Shown: positions 29,969-39,722 of the stretch, in pieces
Numbering within the stretch: position 1 is the stretch's first letter
Layout of the letters: each line of letters opens with the position of its first letter
Assembly (NCBI GenBank): GCA_021648445.1
Contig: JAKISU010000010.1
Span: forward strand, 1-39,930
DNA from: Flavobacteriaceae bacterium
GTDB lineage: Bacteria; Bacteroidota; Bacteroidia; Flavobacteriales; Flavobacteriaceae
DNA: 39,930 bases
Direction of reading: 5' to 3'
Made by a program: the position numbers and the translations under genes
Notes under the pieces: generated by a model
Databases searched by the model: none
Told to the model about the DNA's origin: nothing
What the model saw: only the letters and a program-made list of their open reading frames with translations

Positions 29969-32068
29969 ATGAAACTTTTTAAAATACTGTTACTTTTTAT
30001 AACACTACAAATTTCTGCTCAACAAGGCGGCATGTGGATTCCTTCTCTTTTAAAGGGGATGAATGAAGAAGAAATGCAATCATTAGGCAGCAAATTATCT
30101 GCAAAAGATATTTATGATATCAATAATTCCAGTTTAAAAGATGCTATTGGTCATTTTAATGGTGGGTGTACTAGCGAAGTTATTTCACCTAAAGGATTAT
30201 TACTAACAAACCATCACTGTGGATTCAGTCAAATCCAATCACATTCCTCTCTAGAAAACGATTATTTAAAAGATGGGTTTTGGGCAATGAGTTTAGAAGA
30301 AGAATTACCTAATGAAGGTTTATACGTAGAATTTATTGTGAGTATTCATGATGTTACGAAACCAGTTCTTGAAGGTGTAACTGATGAAATGACTGAAAAT
30401 GAAAAACAATCTAAACGAGATAAAAATAGTAATGAGATTGAAAAAAATTGGTCAAAAGAAGTATGGCAAAACACCAAAATAAAATCTTTTTATAAAGGAA
30501 ACCAATATTTCTTATTTGTGACAGAACGTTTTGAAGACATCCGTTTGGTAGGAGCGCCACCTACAAGTATTGGTAAATTTGGAAGTGATACTGATAACTG
30601 GGTTTTTCCACGACATACAGGAGACTTTTCAATCTTTAGAATTTATGCAAATACAGAAAATCGTCCTGCAAAGTATTCAAAAGACAATGTGCCTTATACG
30701 CCAAAACACTTTCTACCGATTTCTTTAGATGGTGTTGAAGAAGGTGATTTTACGTTAGTTTTTGGATTCCCCGGTAAAACTAATGAATATCTTCCGGCGG
30801 TTGCTATAGAACAGATTACCCAAAAATATAATCCTAGTAATATTAAAATTAGAGAAGCTGCGTTGAAAGTGATTGATGCAAAAATGAAAGAGAGCGATAA
30901 AGTACGTATTCAATATGCTTCAAAACAAGCACGTATTGCTAATTCTTGGAAAAAATGGATTGGAGAGAACTTAGGAATTCAAAAGAGTAATGCCATTGCC
31001 AATAAACGTGCATTTGAAGAAAAATTTACCAAAAGTTTAAACACAAAAGCATTACAAGATGCTTATGGAGATATTCTTCCTGAATTTGAAAGACTTTACA
31101 AAGAATTTGAAGATGTTAATGTTAAGCGGAGAAATTTTATTGAAACATTTATTATTAATAACGAGTTGATGCACATGATGTTCAGATTGGCTCAACTGGA
31201 AAATACAGCTTCTCAAAGTGAAGAAGCTTTTAATAAAGCTAAGATGGGAATGATCTCCAGATTAAAGGGGATCCATAAAAATTATGATGTAACAGTAGAT
31301 AAAGGGGTGTTTGAAAACATAATGCCTTTGTACACAAAAAATGTTGATGTTTCAATTTATGAGAATACTAATTTTATCGATTTAGATAAAGCATTGTCAA
31401 TGCTTGAAGGTGATTCTGACGAGATTCTTAAAAAATTGAATGCTGACGTGGCATATCAATATGCAAAACCATTTATTGAGGAGTTTTACACTAAAATGAA
31501 CCCTGAATACAATCGTATTAACACACAAATTAGTGCAGTTCAAGGTAAGTATATGAAGGCTTTAATGGAGGTAATGCCAAATCAACGATATTATCCTGAT
31601 GCGAATGGCACATTGCGTGTTACTTACGGACAAGTAAAGGGCTATGCACCCAGAGATGCTGTATATTATAATCCCGTGAGTTATTTAGAGGGTGTTATGG
31701 AAAAATATATACCGGGCGATTATGAATTTGATGTACCTCAAAAACTACAAGAATTGTACAAAGCAAAAGATTACGGGCAGTATGCTGATGCAAATGGTAA
31801 ATTGCCTATTTGCTTTTTAGGAACCAATCATACCACAGGAGGAAATTCCGGTAGCCCGGCTATTGATGCTCATGGAAACTTAGTAGGATTAAATTTTGAT
31901 CGTGTTTGGGAAGGCACCATGAGTGATTATAATTATGATGCAGAACTTTGCCGAAATATCATGGTTGACCTGCGTTATATATTGTTTATTATTGATAAAT
32001 ATGCAGGAGCTACGCATTTAATTGATGAAATGAAATTGGTGCATCCTAAAAGTAATAAAAGACAGTAA
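29969..32068 (+). CDS. S46-family dipeptidyl-peptidase, DPP11-like (Asp/Glu-specific)
   Basis: 699 residues with signal peptide MKLFKILLLFITLQISA. Chymotrypsin-fold catalytic triad: His in LLLTNHHCGFSQIQSHSS, Asp in GSDTDNWVFPRHTGDFSIF and Ser in TTGGNSGSPAID. S46 enzymes release dipeptides from peptide N-termini in the periplasm. An Arg 18 residues after the catalytic Ser, in NFDRVWEGTMSD, corresponds to the Arg that gives Porphyromonas DPP11 its preference for acidic P1 residues; DPP7 has Gly there. It supports peptide-based nutrition. A terminator follows. Confidence 0.9.
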   Translation: MKLFKILLLFITLQISAQQGGMWIPSLLKGMNEEEMQSLGSKLSAKDIYDINNSSLKDAIGHFNGGCTSEVISPKGLLLTNHHCGFSQIQSHSSLENDYLKDGFWAMSLEEELPNEGLYVEFIVSIHDVTKPVLEGVTDEMTENEKQSKRDKNSNEIEKNWSKEVWQNTKIKSFYKGNQYFLFVTERFEDIRLVGAPPTSIGKFGSDTDNWVFPRHTGDFSIFRIYANTENRPAKYSKDNVPYTPKHFLPISLDGVEEGDFTLVFGFPGKTNEYLPAVAIEQITQKYNPSNIKIREAALKVIDAKMKESDKVRIQYASKQARIANSWKKWIGENLGIQKSNAIANKRAFEEKFTKSLNTKALQDAYGDILPEFERLYKEFEDVNVKRRNFIETFIINNELMHMMFRLAQLENTASQSEEAFNKAKMGMISRLKGIHKNYDVTVDKGVFENIMPLYTKNVDVSIYENTNFIDLDKALSMLEGDSDEILKKLNADVAYQYAKPFIEEFYTKMNPEYNRINTQISAVQGKYMKALMEVMPNQRYYPDANGTLRVTYGQVKGYAPRDAVYYNPVSYLEGVMEKYIPGDYEFDVPQKLQELYKAKDYGQYADANGKLPICFLGTNHTTGGNSGSPAIDAHGNLVGLNFDRVWEGTMSDYNYDAELCRNIMVDLRYILFIIDKYAGATHLIDEMKLVHPKSNKRQ

Positions 32069-32074
32069 ATAAAA

Positions 32075-32104
32075 AAATCCCAAGCACTACACTTGGGGTT
32101 TTAT
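32075..32104. terminator. Terminator between the S46 peptidase and sdhB
   Basis: AAATCCCAAG pairs with CTTGGGGTTT across CACTACA, with A and T runs on either side. It can serve both converging transcripts. Confidence 0.75.
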
Positions 32105-32122
32105 AATACTGAAATTTCTTTT

Positions 32123-32869
32123 TTACCCTTTCAAACTAGCCACCAAATACTCTCTATTCATTCTGGCAATATTTTCTAATGAAATACCTTTAGGACATTC
32201 AACTTCACATGCACCGGTATTGGTACAATTACCAAAACTTTCTTCATCCATTTGTTTTACCATGTTTAGTACTCGGTCAGTAGCTTCAACTTGACCTTGA
32301 GGTAATAAAGCATATTGTGAAACTTTTGCTGAAACAAACAACATTGCACTTGAGTTTTTACAACTTGCCACGCAAGCACCACAACCAATACAGGTTGCTG
32401 CGTCCATAGCTTCGTCAGCAGCATGTTTTGAAATAGGAATTGCATTGGCATCTTGTGTATTACCGGAAGTATTTACTGAAATAAATCCGCCCGCTTGTTG
32501 AATTCGCTCAAAAGCCATTCTGTCAACTACCAAGTCTTTTATTACAGGAAAGGCATTGGCTCTAAATGGCTCAATTGTAATAGTATCACCATCATTGAAT
32601 GTACGCATGTGTAACTGGCAAGTAGTAATACCTCTATCCGGGCCGTGAGCTTCCCCGTTGATGTACATAGAGCACATACCACAAATACCCTCGCGACAAT
32701 CATGGTCAAAAGCAACAGGTTCTTCATCTTTGGCTACCAACTGTTCATTTAACACATCCATCATTTCTAAAAATGACATGTGTTCTGAGATATCAGTTAC
32801 GTTATATTCGACCATTTGACCCTTGTCGTTTGATCCTTTTTGCCTCCAGATTTTTAGTATTAAATCCAT
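32123..32869 (-). CDS. sdhB: Succinate dehydrogenase/fumarate reductase iron-sulfur subunit
   Basis: 248 residues. It passes electrons from the flavoprotein to the quinone site. The 2Fe-2S ligands lie in [12 protein letters not shown] and TTCQLHM. Two ferredoxin-type groups follow, [13 protein letters not shown] and [15 protein letters not shown], for the 4Fe-4S and 3Fe-4S centres. Order on the minus strand is sdhC, sdhA, then a four-helix-bundle gene, then sdhB, so sdhB is separated from sdhA by 538 bp. An inverted repeat begins 3 bp upstream of its ATG. It should still be on the sdh transcript unless the insert terminates it. Confidence 0.93.
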   Translation of the reverse strand: MDLILKIWRQKGSNDKGQMVEYNVTDISEHMSFLEMMDVLNEQLVAKDEEPVAFDHDCREGICGMCSMYINGEAHGPDRGITTCQLHMRTFNDGDTITIEPFRANAFPVIKDLVVDRMAFERIQQAGGFISVNTSGNTQDANAIPISKHAADEAMDAATCIGCGACVASCKNSSAMLFVSAKVSQYALLPQGQVEATDRVLNMVKQMDEESFGNCTNTGACEVECPKGISLENIARMNREYLVASLKG

Positions 32870-32871
32870 GT

Positions 32872-33396
32872 AGTTATTGGTTATTTGTTAAAAGTTATTA
32901 GTAAATTTTAACTTATTTATTATTTGCGTTTTTTATAAGATATTTTATATATCCATTTAATATTATTATGCATTCATTAGTAATTGATTTTAATTTCAAA
33001 AACTCTTCATCATTAATATATTCATCATCATTTGCAGTTATTAGTTGGTCTATTATTTCATATAATGAACCTCTTGCTATTCTACAAAATTGTGCGTTTT
33101 CTCTAAAATAAAATCTTCCATATCCTTCAGAAATATTATGAGTTACTGACCTTGACGCTCTTCTCATTTGAGATACTAACTCAAATTTTTCAAATGAAGG
33201 AAACGTTTTAATTAATTTTGAAATCTTTTTCCTTAAAACTCTCCCTTTTTTCCAACATTCTAAATCTTCAAAAGAACGAATTTCACTCATTAGTTTAGCT
33301 ATTTTATTTTTTTATATTTAATTAATCTTAACTTTTTAAATTAAAAAAATTATCAATATTACTGAAAAGCACTAATAACTTATTAACCCAATAACT
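32872..33396. mobile_element. Inverted-repeat-bounded insert carrying a four-helix-bundle gene in the sdh operon
   Basis: The left arm (32872-32902) begins AGTTATTGG and ends AAGTTATTAGT. The right arm (33371-33396), read on the other strand, begins AGTTATTGGG and ends AAGTTATTAGT. The arms differ by a few bases between these two matching blocks. They enclose the gene at 32913-33290 and occupy nearly all the space between the sdhA stop and the sdhB start. An insertion is inferred, because sdhA and sdhB are normally adjacent. Confidence 0.5.
32913..33290 (-). CDS. Four-helix-bundle protein (S23/IVP family) inside the sdh operon
   Basis: 125 residues. SFEDLECWKKGRVLRKKISK, the central RASRSVTHNISEGYGR and RIARGSLYEIIDQL are the strongest signatures of PF05635 proteins. 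It is on the same strand as sdh, between sdhA and sdhB. The family has no established enzymatic role. Local AT content is higher than in sdhA or sdhB, consistent with an acquired unit. Together with the flanking inverted repeats this suggests that the gene travelled into the operon. Confidence 0.88.
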   Translation of the reverse strand: MSEIRSFEDLECWKKGRVLRKKISKLIKTFPSFEKFELVSQMRRASRSVTHNISEGYGRFYFRENAQFCRIARGSLYEIIDQLITANDDEYINDEEFLKLKSITNECIIILNGYIKYLIKNANNK

Positions 33397-33407
33397 ATTA
33401 ACTTTTC

Positions 33408-35420
33408 CTATTTATAACTTCTCGTTTTCAACTCAATATCTTTAAATTCTAATTCTTCTTTATGTAAAACCGCATCACTTGGTTCGCCTTTATACTCCCA
33501 AGCAGAGACATGGGCATAATCTTTATCATTACGTAATGCTTCTCCTTTTTGCGGTCCATCAATTTCAACAGACTCTTCTCTAAAGTGACCTCCACAAGAT
33601 TCATTTCTATTTAGAGCATCTTTAGCAAATAATTCTCCTAATTCTAAGAAATCTGCAACTCTACCGGCTTTTTCTAGTTCTTGATTAAATTCATTTAGGC
33701 TGCCGGGAACTTTTACATTTTTCCAGAAATCTTCACGGATTTCTTTGATCTCAGCAATGGCTTCTTTTAAGTGCTTTTCATTTCTGGCCATCCCAACTTT
33801 ATCCCACATTACTTTCCCCAATTTTTTATGATAATGATCAACTGAATGTGTACCCTTATTATTGATAAAGAAATCTAAACGCTCTTTAACAGTATTTTCT
33901 GCTTCTTCAAATTCAGTAGAATCTGTAGAGATTGCTCCGGTACGGATATCATCAGATAAATAATCGCCAATGGTATATGGTAATACAAAATAACCATCAG
34001 CCAAACCTTGCATTAATGCAGAAGCACCAAGTCGATTTGCTCCGTGATCAGAAAAATTCGCTTCCCCAATACAATATAACCCCGGTACAGTTGTCATTAA
34101 ATTATAATCAACCCAAACGCCACCCATGGTATAGTGTGTAGCCGGATAGATCATCATTGGTGTTTTATATGGGTTTTCAGCAACGATCTTTTCATACATC
34201 TGGAATAAATTTCCATATTTTTCTTCGATAACAGCTTCCCCTAATTCTAGTATTTTTTCTTTAGATGGACTATGATCTCCATGCAATAAAGCTTGTTCAG
34301 TTCCGTAACGTTGAATGGCCGATTTAAAATCTAAGTATACAGCTTCACTGGTTTCATTCACTCCATATCCGGCATCACAACGCTCTTTTGCAGCTCTTGA
34401 AGCCACATCACGCGGTACTAAATTACCAAAAGCAGGATAGCGTCTTTCTAAATAATAATCTCTATTTTCTTCCGGTATTTGGGTTGGTTTTAGTTTTCCT
34501 TCACGGATAGCTAGTACATCTTCCATATGTTTAGGTACCCAAATACGACCGTCATTACGTAAAGATTCAGACATCAAGGTCAGTTTTGATTGATAATCAC
34601 CACTTCTAGGAATACAAGTAGGATGGATTTGTGTATAGCAAGGGTTTGCAAAATACGCTCCTTTTTTATGAATTTTCCAAGCGGCAGTTGCGTTAGAACC
34701 CATGGCATTGGTAGATAAAAAATATACATTACCATAACCGCCGGAAGCTACTACTACAGCATGAGCTGAATGTCTTTCAATTTCGCCGGTAATTAAATTA
34801 CGAGCGATAATACCACGCGCTTTTCCATCAACTAAAACAACATCAAGCATTTCATGACGGTTGTGCATTTCAATTTTACCACGTGCAATTTGTCTGTTCA
34901 TTGCTGAATAGGCTCCTAATAATAATTGCTGACCTGTTTGTCCTTTAGCATAAAAAGTTCTTGAAACGAGTACGCCGCCAAAAGAACGATTGTCTAATAA
35001 ACCACCGTAATCACGCGCAAAAGGAACGCCTTGAGCTACACATTGATCTATAATATTTCCTGAAACTTCTGCTAAACGATGTACGTTTGCTTCTCGTGAT
35101 CGATAATCGCCTCCTTTGACGGTATCATAAAATAAACGATAATTTGAATCGCCGTCACCCATATAATTCTTAGCAGCATTTATTCCGCCTTGAGCGGCAA
35201 TAGAATGTGCTCTACGAGGAGAATCTTGGTAACAAAATGCTTTTACATTGTACCCTAATTCTGCTAAAGTTGCAGCTGCCGAACCACCAGCCAAACCAGT
35301 ACCAATTACAATAATATCAATATTACGTTTATTAGCAGGGTTTACAAGATTAATATTGTCTTTATAAGTTGTCCATTTATCTTTTAAAGGACCTTGGGGT
35401 ATTTTAGAATCTAATTTCAT
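33408..35420 (-). CDS. sdhA: Succinate dehydrogenase/fumarate reductase flavoprotein subunit
   Basis: 670 residues. [20 protein letters not shown] is the FAD-binding Rossmann motif. The His in [18 protein letters not shown] is the covalent flavin attachment site. [33 protein letters not shown] and [12 protein letters not shown] are substrate and capping-domain signatures, with the catalytic Arg/His set. This is the type of subunit found with a single cytochrome b chain in Bacteroidota. It follows sdhC by 39 bp; that gap contains a small hairpin ATACTGAA/TTCAGTAT (35419-35439). Confidence 0.95.
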   Translation of the reverse strand: MKLDSKIPQGPLKDKWTTYKDNINLVNPANKRNIDIIVIGTGLAGGSAAATLAELGYNVKAFCYQDSPRRAHSIAAQGGINAAKNYMGDGDSNYRLFYDTVKGGDYRSREANVHRLAEVSGNIIDQCVAQGVPFARDYGGLLDNRSFGGVLVSRTFYAKGQTGQQLLLGAYSAMNRQIARGKIEMHNRHEMLDVVLVDGKARGIIARNLITGEIERHSAHAVVVASGGYGNVYFLSTNAMGSNATAAWKIHKKGAYFANPCYTQIHPTCIPRSGDYQSKLTLMSESLRNDGRIWVPKHMEDVLAIREGKLKPTQIPEENRDYYLERRYPAFGNLVPRDVASRAAKERCDAGYGVNETSEAVYLDFKSAIQRYGTEQALLHGDHSPSKEKILELGEAVIEEKYGNLFQMYEKIVAENPYKTPMMIYPATHYTMGGVWVDYNLMTTVPGLYCIGEANFSDHGANRLGASALMQGLADGYFVLPYTIGDYLSDDIRTGAISTDSTEFEEAENTVKERLDFFINNKGTHSVDHYHKKLGKVMWDKVGMARNEKHLKEAIAEIKEIREDFWKNVKVPGSLNEFNQELEKAGRVADFLELGELFAKDALNRNESCGGHFREESVEIDGPQKGEALRNDKDYAHVSAWEYKGEPSDAVLHKEELEFKDIELKTRSYK

Positions 35421-35459
35421 ACTGAACTGGTTTCAGTATCTGTTGAAGATACTGTATTA

Positions 35460-36137
35460 TTAATGATAGAAATGATGATATAATGCTATAATTATAAAAC
35501 CTAATGGAATTAAAATAGCATACGCTTTTCCAAACGTTTTCAACCCTTTAGTATATTTATTATTTGCTCCAACAGATTGGAAAGCAGCATTAAAACCATG
35601 TAATAAATGTAAAGCTAAAAAAACAAAGGCTAATACATAAACCCCTACTCTAACCGGGTTTAAAAATTTATGTTGTAATTCTTCAAAATAACGAAACCCT
35701 TCACCATTAGCCAATAAGCCGGACATATCACCTTGAATATATTTAGTAGTTAATTCCGGAATCCAGAAATCGTAGAAGTGTAAACCCATAAAGGCTAAAA
35801 TTACCAAGCCAGAATAAATCATATTTCTACTCATCCACGTAGAATTGGCACCGCCATTATTTTTTGCATAGCTTACTTTTCTAGCATTTCTATTTTTAAA
35901 TTCTAATACAAAACCCATGGCAAAATGAAATACAACACCAAATAATAAAACAGGTTGTAAAGCATATTGTATTAATGGATTTGTACCCATAAAATGTGAT
36001 AGTTCATTAAATGTGTCAGCACTAAAGATGGAGGTAACATTAATTGCAAAATGTTGCAATAAAAAAAACATTAAAAAGAATGCTGAAAGTGCCATGGCAT
36101 ACTTTCTAGCAAGCGATGAAGATAACAATCCGCTCAT
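35460..36137 (-). CDS. sdhC: Succinate dehydrogenase cytochrome b subunit
   Basis: 225 residues from ATG 36137. Five hydrophobic segments with His residues (LLQHFAINV, FHFAMGF, GLHFYDF, HLLHGFN) fit the fused diheme cytochrome b anchor of the Bacteroidota complex, which binds quinone and haems in the inner membrane. An in-frame ATG at 36212 would add 25 charged residues (MFELTDYKLLKKKLLRSESH and onward) unlike the family's N-terminus, so MSGLLSSSLARKYAMALSAF is preferred. First gene of the sdh operon. Confidence 0.9.
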   Translation of the reverse strand: MSGLLSSSLARKYAMALSAFFLMFFLLQHFAINVTSIFSADTFNELSHFMGTNPLIQYALQPVLLFGVVFHFAMGFVLEFKNRNARKVSYAKNNGGANSTWMSRNMIYSGLVILAFMGLHFYDFWIPELTTKYIQGDMSGLLANGEGFRYFEELQHKFLNPVRVGVYVLAFVFLALHLLHGFNAAFQSVGANNKYTKGLKTFGKAYAILIPLGFIIIALYHHFYH

Positions 36138-36212
36138 TTTGATTCGTTTTTTGTGAGACTCTGATCGTAAAAGCTTTTTTTTAAGCAATTTATAATCAGT
36201 AAGTTCGAACAA

Positions 36213-36255
36213 ATCCCGCTACTTATGCTGAACTTGTTTCAGTATCTAGCGGGAT
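36213..36255. repeat. Hairpin ATCCCGCTA...TAGCGGGAT in the sdhC leader
   Basis: 9-bp arms (36213-36221, 36247-36255). The loop contains a second inverted word CTGAA/TTCAG that recurs between sdhC and sdhA. It lies in the untranslated leader of the sdh transcript and could affect expression. Confidence 0.5.
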
Positions 36256-36283
36256 CTTGGTCTGATAATCATTAATTATCTTA

Positions 36284-36291
36284 CAAAGGTA
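36284..36291 (-). promoter_or_regulatory. Predicted -7 box (TACCTTTG) of the sdh operon
   Basis: Perfect TAnnTTTG on the minus strand. It implies a leader of about 140 nt, including the TCCCGC hairpin, before sdhC. Confidence 0.5.
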
Positions 36292-36419
36292 ACATAAGAA
36301 TTAAATCTAAAAAGTGATTTTTGTCATTTTTTATTATTTAGTCCTGAGTTCTTGGGATAAAAAAGGTAAATTTAAGAACTGCTATCAAAATAATTCAATT
36401 AGTGTTTTTAAACTAATAC

Positions 36420-36427
36420 TAACTTTA
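36420..36427 (+). promoter_or_regulatory. Candidate -7 box (TAACTTTA) for the hydrolase-OsmC gene
   Basis: A 7/8 match to TAnnTTTG with a leader of about 30 nt to ATG 36464. Confidence 0.3.
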
Positions 36428-36463
36428 TGGTTAAATCGGTATAATACTTAAATCTTTAATTTT

Positions 36464-37678
36464 ATGTACAGTAAAAAAATAACATTTAAAAATAAACAAG
36501 GACAACTTTTAACTGGTGAAATTGATTTTCCAATTGATAAAAAACCATTGAGTTATGCCTTATTTGCTCATTTTTTTACCGGGAATAAAAATTTTACAGC
36601 AGTACGAAATATTTCTCGCGCCTTAACTCAAAATCAAATTGCGGTGATGCGTTTTGATTTTACCGGTTTGGGAAAAAGTGAAGGAAAATTTGAAGATTCA
36701 AATTTTAGTACAAATGTTGACGATTTGATTTCGGCTGCTGAATTTTTAGCAGAAAACCATCATGCGCCAAAAATTATAATCGGTCATTCATTGGGCGGTG
36801 CTGCTGCTATTTATGCTGCAAATACCATTGACTCCATTGAAACGGTAGCTACTATTGCTGCACCTTCAAATCCGAGTCATGTAGAACATTTATTTTCTGA
36901 ACATATAGAGGATATTGAGATAGACGGCGAAGCTACTTTCGAAATTGCAGGAAGGCAATTCACAATAAAGAAGCACTTTTTAGAAGATATTCATTCTAAA
37001 GATCTTCCAAAAATATTAAAGGATCTACGGAAGCCTATTTTGGTGTTTCATTCACCGCAAGATAAAGTTGTTGAGGTTAGAAATGCACGTGAAATTTATA
37101 AAGCGGCACATCATCCTAAAAGCTTTATTTCATTAGATGGTGCAAATCATTTATTAACAAACAAAGAAGATTCTTTTTATGTTGGTAAGGTAATTTCGAG
37201 TTGGGCACATCGATATGTGAATGCCAATGAAGAAAAAGAAGAATTATCTACTGATAAATCAGTTGTAGTACGGATTGGTAGAGAAAAATACACCACTGAA
37301 ATTGTAGCAAGAAGTCATTCACTTTTGGTAGATGAACCTAAAAAATACGGAGGTAAGGATGCAGGCATGAGCCCCTATGAATTATTATTGGCGAGTTTAG
37401 GCTCATGCACGGCCATTACGTTACGGATGTATGCAGATAGAAAAGAATGGGATTTACGTGAAATAAAAGTACATTTAGAACATTTTAAACAACATGCAAA
37501 AGATTCAGATGATTGTGCAGATTCAGATACAAAAATTGATAAATTTGTACGAGAGATTAAATTAAAAGGCAATTTAACTGAAGAACAAAAACAGCGATTA
37601 ATTCAAATTGCTAATAGATGTCCGGTTCATAAAACCTTGGAGAATAAAATAGAAATTGAAACGACTTTACGACGATAA
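36464..37678 (+). CDS. Fusion of alpha/beta hydrolase and OsmC-family peroxiredoxin-like domain
   Basis: 404 residues. Residues 1-255 form an alpha/beta hydrolase: FAHFFTGNKN, FDFTGLGKSEG, nucleophile elbow GHSLGGAAA, acid in FHSPQDKVV and His in GANHLL. Residues 265-404 are an OsmC domain: a Glu region is followed by LLASLGSCTAITLRMYADRK, with the peroxidatic Cys, and IANRCPVHKTLE, with the second Cys. OsmC proteins reduce organic hydroperoxides. The fused form is known in several bacteria, but its joint substrate is not established. Both Cys are present, so peroxidase activity is plausible. Confidence 0.9.
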   Translation: MYSKKITFKNKQGQLLTGEIDFPIDKKPLSYALFAHFFTGNKNFTAVRNISRALTQNQIAVMRFDFTGLGKSEGKFEDSNFSTNVDDLISAAEFLAENHHAPKIIIGHSLGGAAAIYAANTIDSIETVATIAAPSNPSHVEHLFSEHIEDIEIDGEATFEIAGRQFTIKKHFLEDIHSKDLPKILKDLRKPILVFHSPQDKVVEVRNAREIYKAAHHPKSFISLDGANHLLTNKEDSFYVGKVISSWAHRYVNANEEKEELSTDKSVVVRIGREKYTTEIVARSHSLLVDEPKKYGGKDAGMSPYELLLASLGSCTAITLRMYADRKEWDLREIKVHLEHFKQHAKDSDDCADSDTKIDKFVREIKLKGNLTEEQKQRLIQIANRCPVHKTLENKIEIETTLRR

Positions 37679-37713
37679 GATATCATACACAGAAAAAGTA
37701 TATCAATTTTATC

Positions 37714-37754
37714 GTCACTTCGAGTGTCTGCCAGAGGCGGGCACTCGAAGTGAC
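37714..37754. terminator. Hairpin between the hydrolase-OsmC gene and rimK
   Basis: GTCACTTCGAGTG (37714-37726) pairs perfectly with CACTCGAAGTGAC (37742-37754). The 15-nt loop carries a CTGCCAGAGGCGGG word. There is no T run. It is a probable dispersed repeat that may act as a terminator. Confidence 0.5.
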
Positions 37755-37783
37755 AAGTCATATATTATTAGGGATTTATTACT

Positions 37784-38686
37784 ATGAAAATATTTATATT
37801 ATCTGTAGGAGAAAATATTTATTCAACCCAACGTTTAGTTGAAGAAGCTGAGCACAAAGGACATTCTGTACGTGTAATTAATCATACCAAATGCTCGGTG
37901 AAATTAGGTAGTGGAAGACCTCAAATTATTTTTGAAGGCGAAAATATTATTGACAAACCAGATGTGATCATCCCTAGGATTGGTGGTTCGGTAAGCCGTC
38001 ATGGCGCGGCAATTGTAAAGGAATTTGAAATGAATGGTGTTTTTAGTACGGCTCGTTCTTTAGGGATTCTAAGAGCACAAAATAAAGTGAGGACACTGCA
38101 AATAATGAATAGAAAGAATGTGCCAATACCACAAACGGTTTTTTCAATCAATCCGAAAAATATTGATGAACAAATTGAGTTATTAGGCGGTCCGCCTGTC
38201 ATCATCAAATTGCAAGAAGGAACTCAAGGATTGGGTGTTATTTTAGCTGAATCAAAAAAATCTGCAAAATCTATTATGGATACCTTCTATAACATGAATG
38301 CTAGTTTTATGCTGCAAGAATTTATTGAAGAATCTAACGGCGAAGATATCAGAGCTATTGTTGTGGGTAATAAAGTGGTTGCTGCGATGAAACGTAAAGG
38401 CGAAGTAGGCGAATTCAGATCTAATATCCACAGAGGAGGTACAGGTGAAGTAGCTGAACTCACAAATAGAGAAGTAAAAATAGCATTACAAGCCACAAAA
38501 TATTTAAGTTTACCCGTAGCCGGTGTAGATATGATCCGTTCAAAAAAAGGATCATTATTGATAGAAGTAAATGCTTCACCGGGATTGCAAGGTGTTGAAG
38601 CCTACACCAAAGTAAATATAGCAGAACACATTATTAAATTTTTAGAAACCAATGTTCGAAAAAAATTTCAGAAACGAACCCGTTGA
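37784..38686 (+). CDS. rimK: Ribosomal protein S6-glutamate ligase-like protein (RimK family)
   Basis: 300 residues. ATP-grasp ligase of the RimK type: PDVIIPRIGGSVSRHG, AQNKVRTLQIMNRKNVPIPQ, PPVIIKLQEGTQGLGV (ATP-binding loop), FMLQEFIEESNGEDIRAIVV and LLIEVNASPGLQGVEAYTKV (metal ligands Glu and Asn). RimK adds Glu to the C-terminus of ribosomal protein S6 in Proteobacteria; in Bacteroidota the acceptor is less certain. The gene overlaps the downstream desuccinylase-like gene by 35 bp, a conserved pairing suggesting that the neighbour trims or removes the modification. Confidence 0.9.
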   Translation: MKIFILSVGENIYSTQRLVEEAEHKGHSVRVINHTKCSVKLGSGRPQIIFEGENIIDKPDVIIPRIGGSVSRHGAAIVKEFEMNGVFSTARSLGILRAQNKVRTLQIMNRKNVPIPQTVFSINPKNIDEQIELLGGPPVIIKLQEGTQGLGVILAESKKSAKSIMDTFYNMNASFMLQEFIEESNGEDIRAIVVGNKVVAAMKRKGEVGEFRSNIHRGGTGEVAELTNREVKIALQATKYLSLPVAGVDMIRSKKGSLLIEVNASPGLQGVEAYTKVNIAEHIIKFLETNVRKKFQKRTR

Positions 38687-39611
38687 AATAAGAGGTCAAA
38701 AAGTTGAGTTAGGTGAAGATAGATTGATCAAAATTGAAATTGACCGATTACCAACAGGAACGGCAATTGAGATTCCAATTTATGTCTTTAACGGAATCGA
38801 AGAAGGACCAACTATTCTATTGCAAGCAGGTTTACATGGCGATGAGGTAAATGGAATAGAATTGGTTAGAAAAATGTTGGCTAAAAATTATTTTGACATT
38901 AAAAGAGGCTGTTTAATTGTGGTTCCGTTATTGAATGTTTTTGGCTTTTTACATTTTTCAAGAGATGTGCATGGTAAAGATGTAAACAGAAGCTTCCCGG
39001 GTTCTAAAATGGGTTCGTTGGCAAGTAGAATAGCTTATGTTTTGATGCGTGAAATTGTAAATAATATTGATTTTGGTATTGATATTCATACAGGTGCTAA
39101 TCAAAGAAGTAACTATCCTCAGATTCGTTATACACCAGATAGTGAACAAGGCAAAAAATTAGCAACTATTTTTAACGCTCCTTATCAATTTGCATCTAAA
39201 TTAATTCCTAAGTCATTCCGAAAAGAAGCGCATAAACATGATATTCCCATTATAGTTTATGAAGGCGGCGAAGCTTTAAGGCTAGATAAATTTGCTATAA
39301 AAAAAGGGATTGAAGGCGTGTTAAATGTTTTGGAATATTTTGAGATGATTGATAACAGAAATGAAAAGGCAGAAACGATAATTATTGAACTTTCTCAACG
39401 AAAATGGATTAGAGCCAGAATAGCAGGAATGTTTAACGTAAGGGTTAAGAATGGAGAACAAGTAACCAAAGGACAAACATTAGGATATATCACAGATACT
39501 TATGGAGAATCGACCATAAGAGTAAAATCTCCTCATGATGGGTATATCATAGCAATCAATAATTTTCCGGTTATAAGTAGAGGTGAAGCGATTTTTCATA
39601 TAGGGAAATAA
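38652..39611 (+). CDS. Succinylglutamate desuccinylase/aspartoacylase family protein
   Basis: 319 residues. Zinc carboxypeptidase-like fold of the AstE/AspA family: GLHGDEVNGIELVRKM (His and Glu zinc ligands), DVNRSFPGS (substrate Arg) and IDIHTGAN (third ligand His). A conserved Glu near IIVYEGGEALR serves as catalytic base. The C-terminal barrel-like part ends with HDGYIIAINNFPVISRGEAI, as in family members with a lipoyl-like domain. Position after rimK with a 35-bp overlap indicates a joint operon. The true substrate, an acylated amino acid or a polyglutamate-like tail, is unknown. Confidence 0.88.
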   Translation: MFEKNFRNEPVEIRGQKVELGEDRLIKIEIDRLPTGTAIEIPIYVFNGIEEGPTILLQAGLHGDEVNGIELVRKMLAKNYFDIKRGCLIVVPLLNVFGFLHFSRDVHGKDVNRSFPGSKMGSLASRIAYVLMREIVNNIDFGIDIHTGANQRSNYPQIRYTPDSEQGKKLATIFNAPYQFASKLIPKSFRKEAHKHDIPIIVYEGGEALRLDKFAIKKGIEGVLNVLEYFEMIDNRNEKAETIIIELSQRKWIRARIAGMFNVRVKNGEQVTKGQTLGYITDTYGESTIRVKSPHDGYIIAINNFPVISRGEAIFHIGK

Positions 39612-39722
39612 GCGATTTTTAAAATTTTAACTACATATAAAAACTCTTTAGAAAGCACCAAAAATAAATTTACAAAACCCAAATAATGTCTAATATTTTA
39701 AATTTCAAACCTTTAACCCGCA

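Noticed and set aside
32870-33407. Frameshift or pseudogene between sdhA and sdhB
   Set aside because: Both sdh genes are full length with all cofactor ligands; the extra sequence is a complete separate gene.
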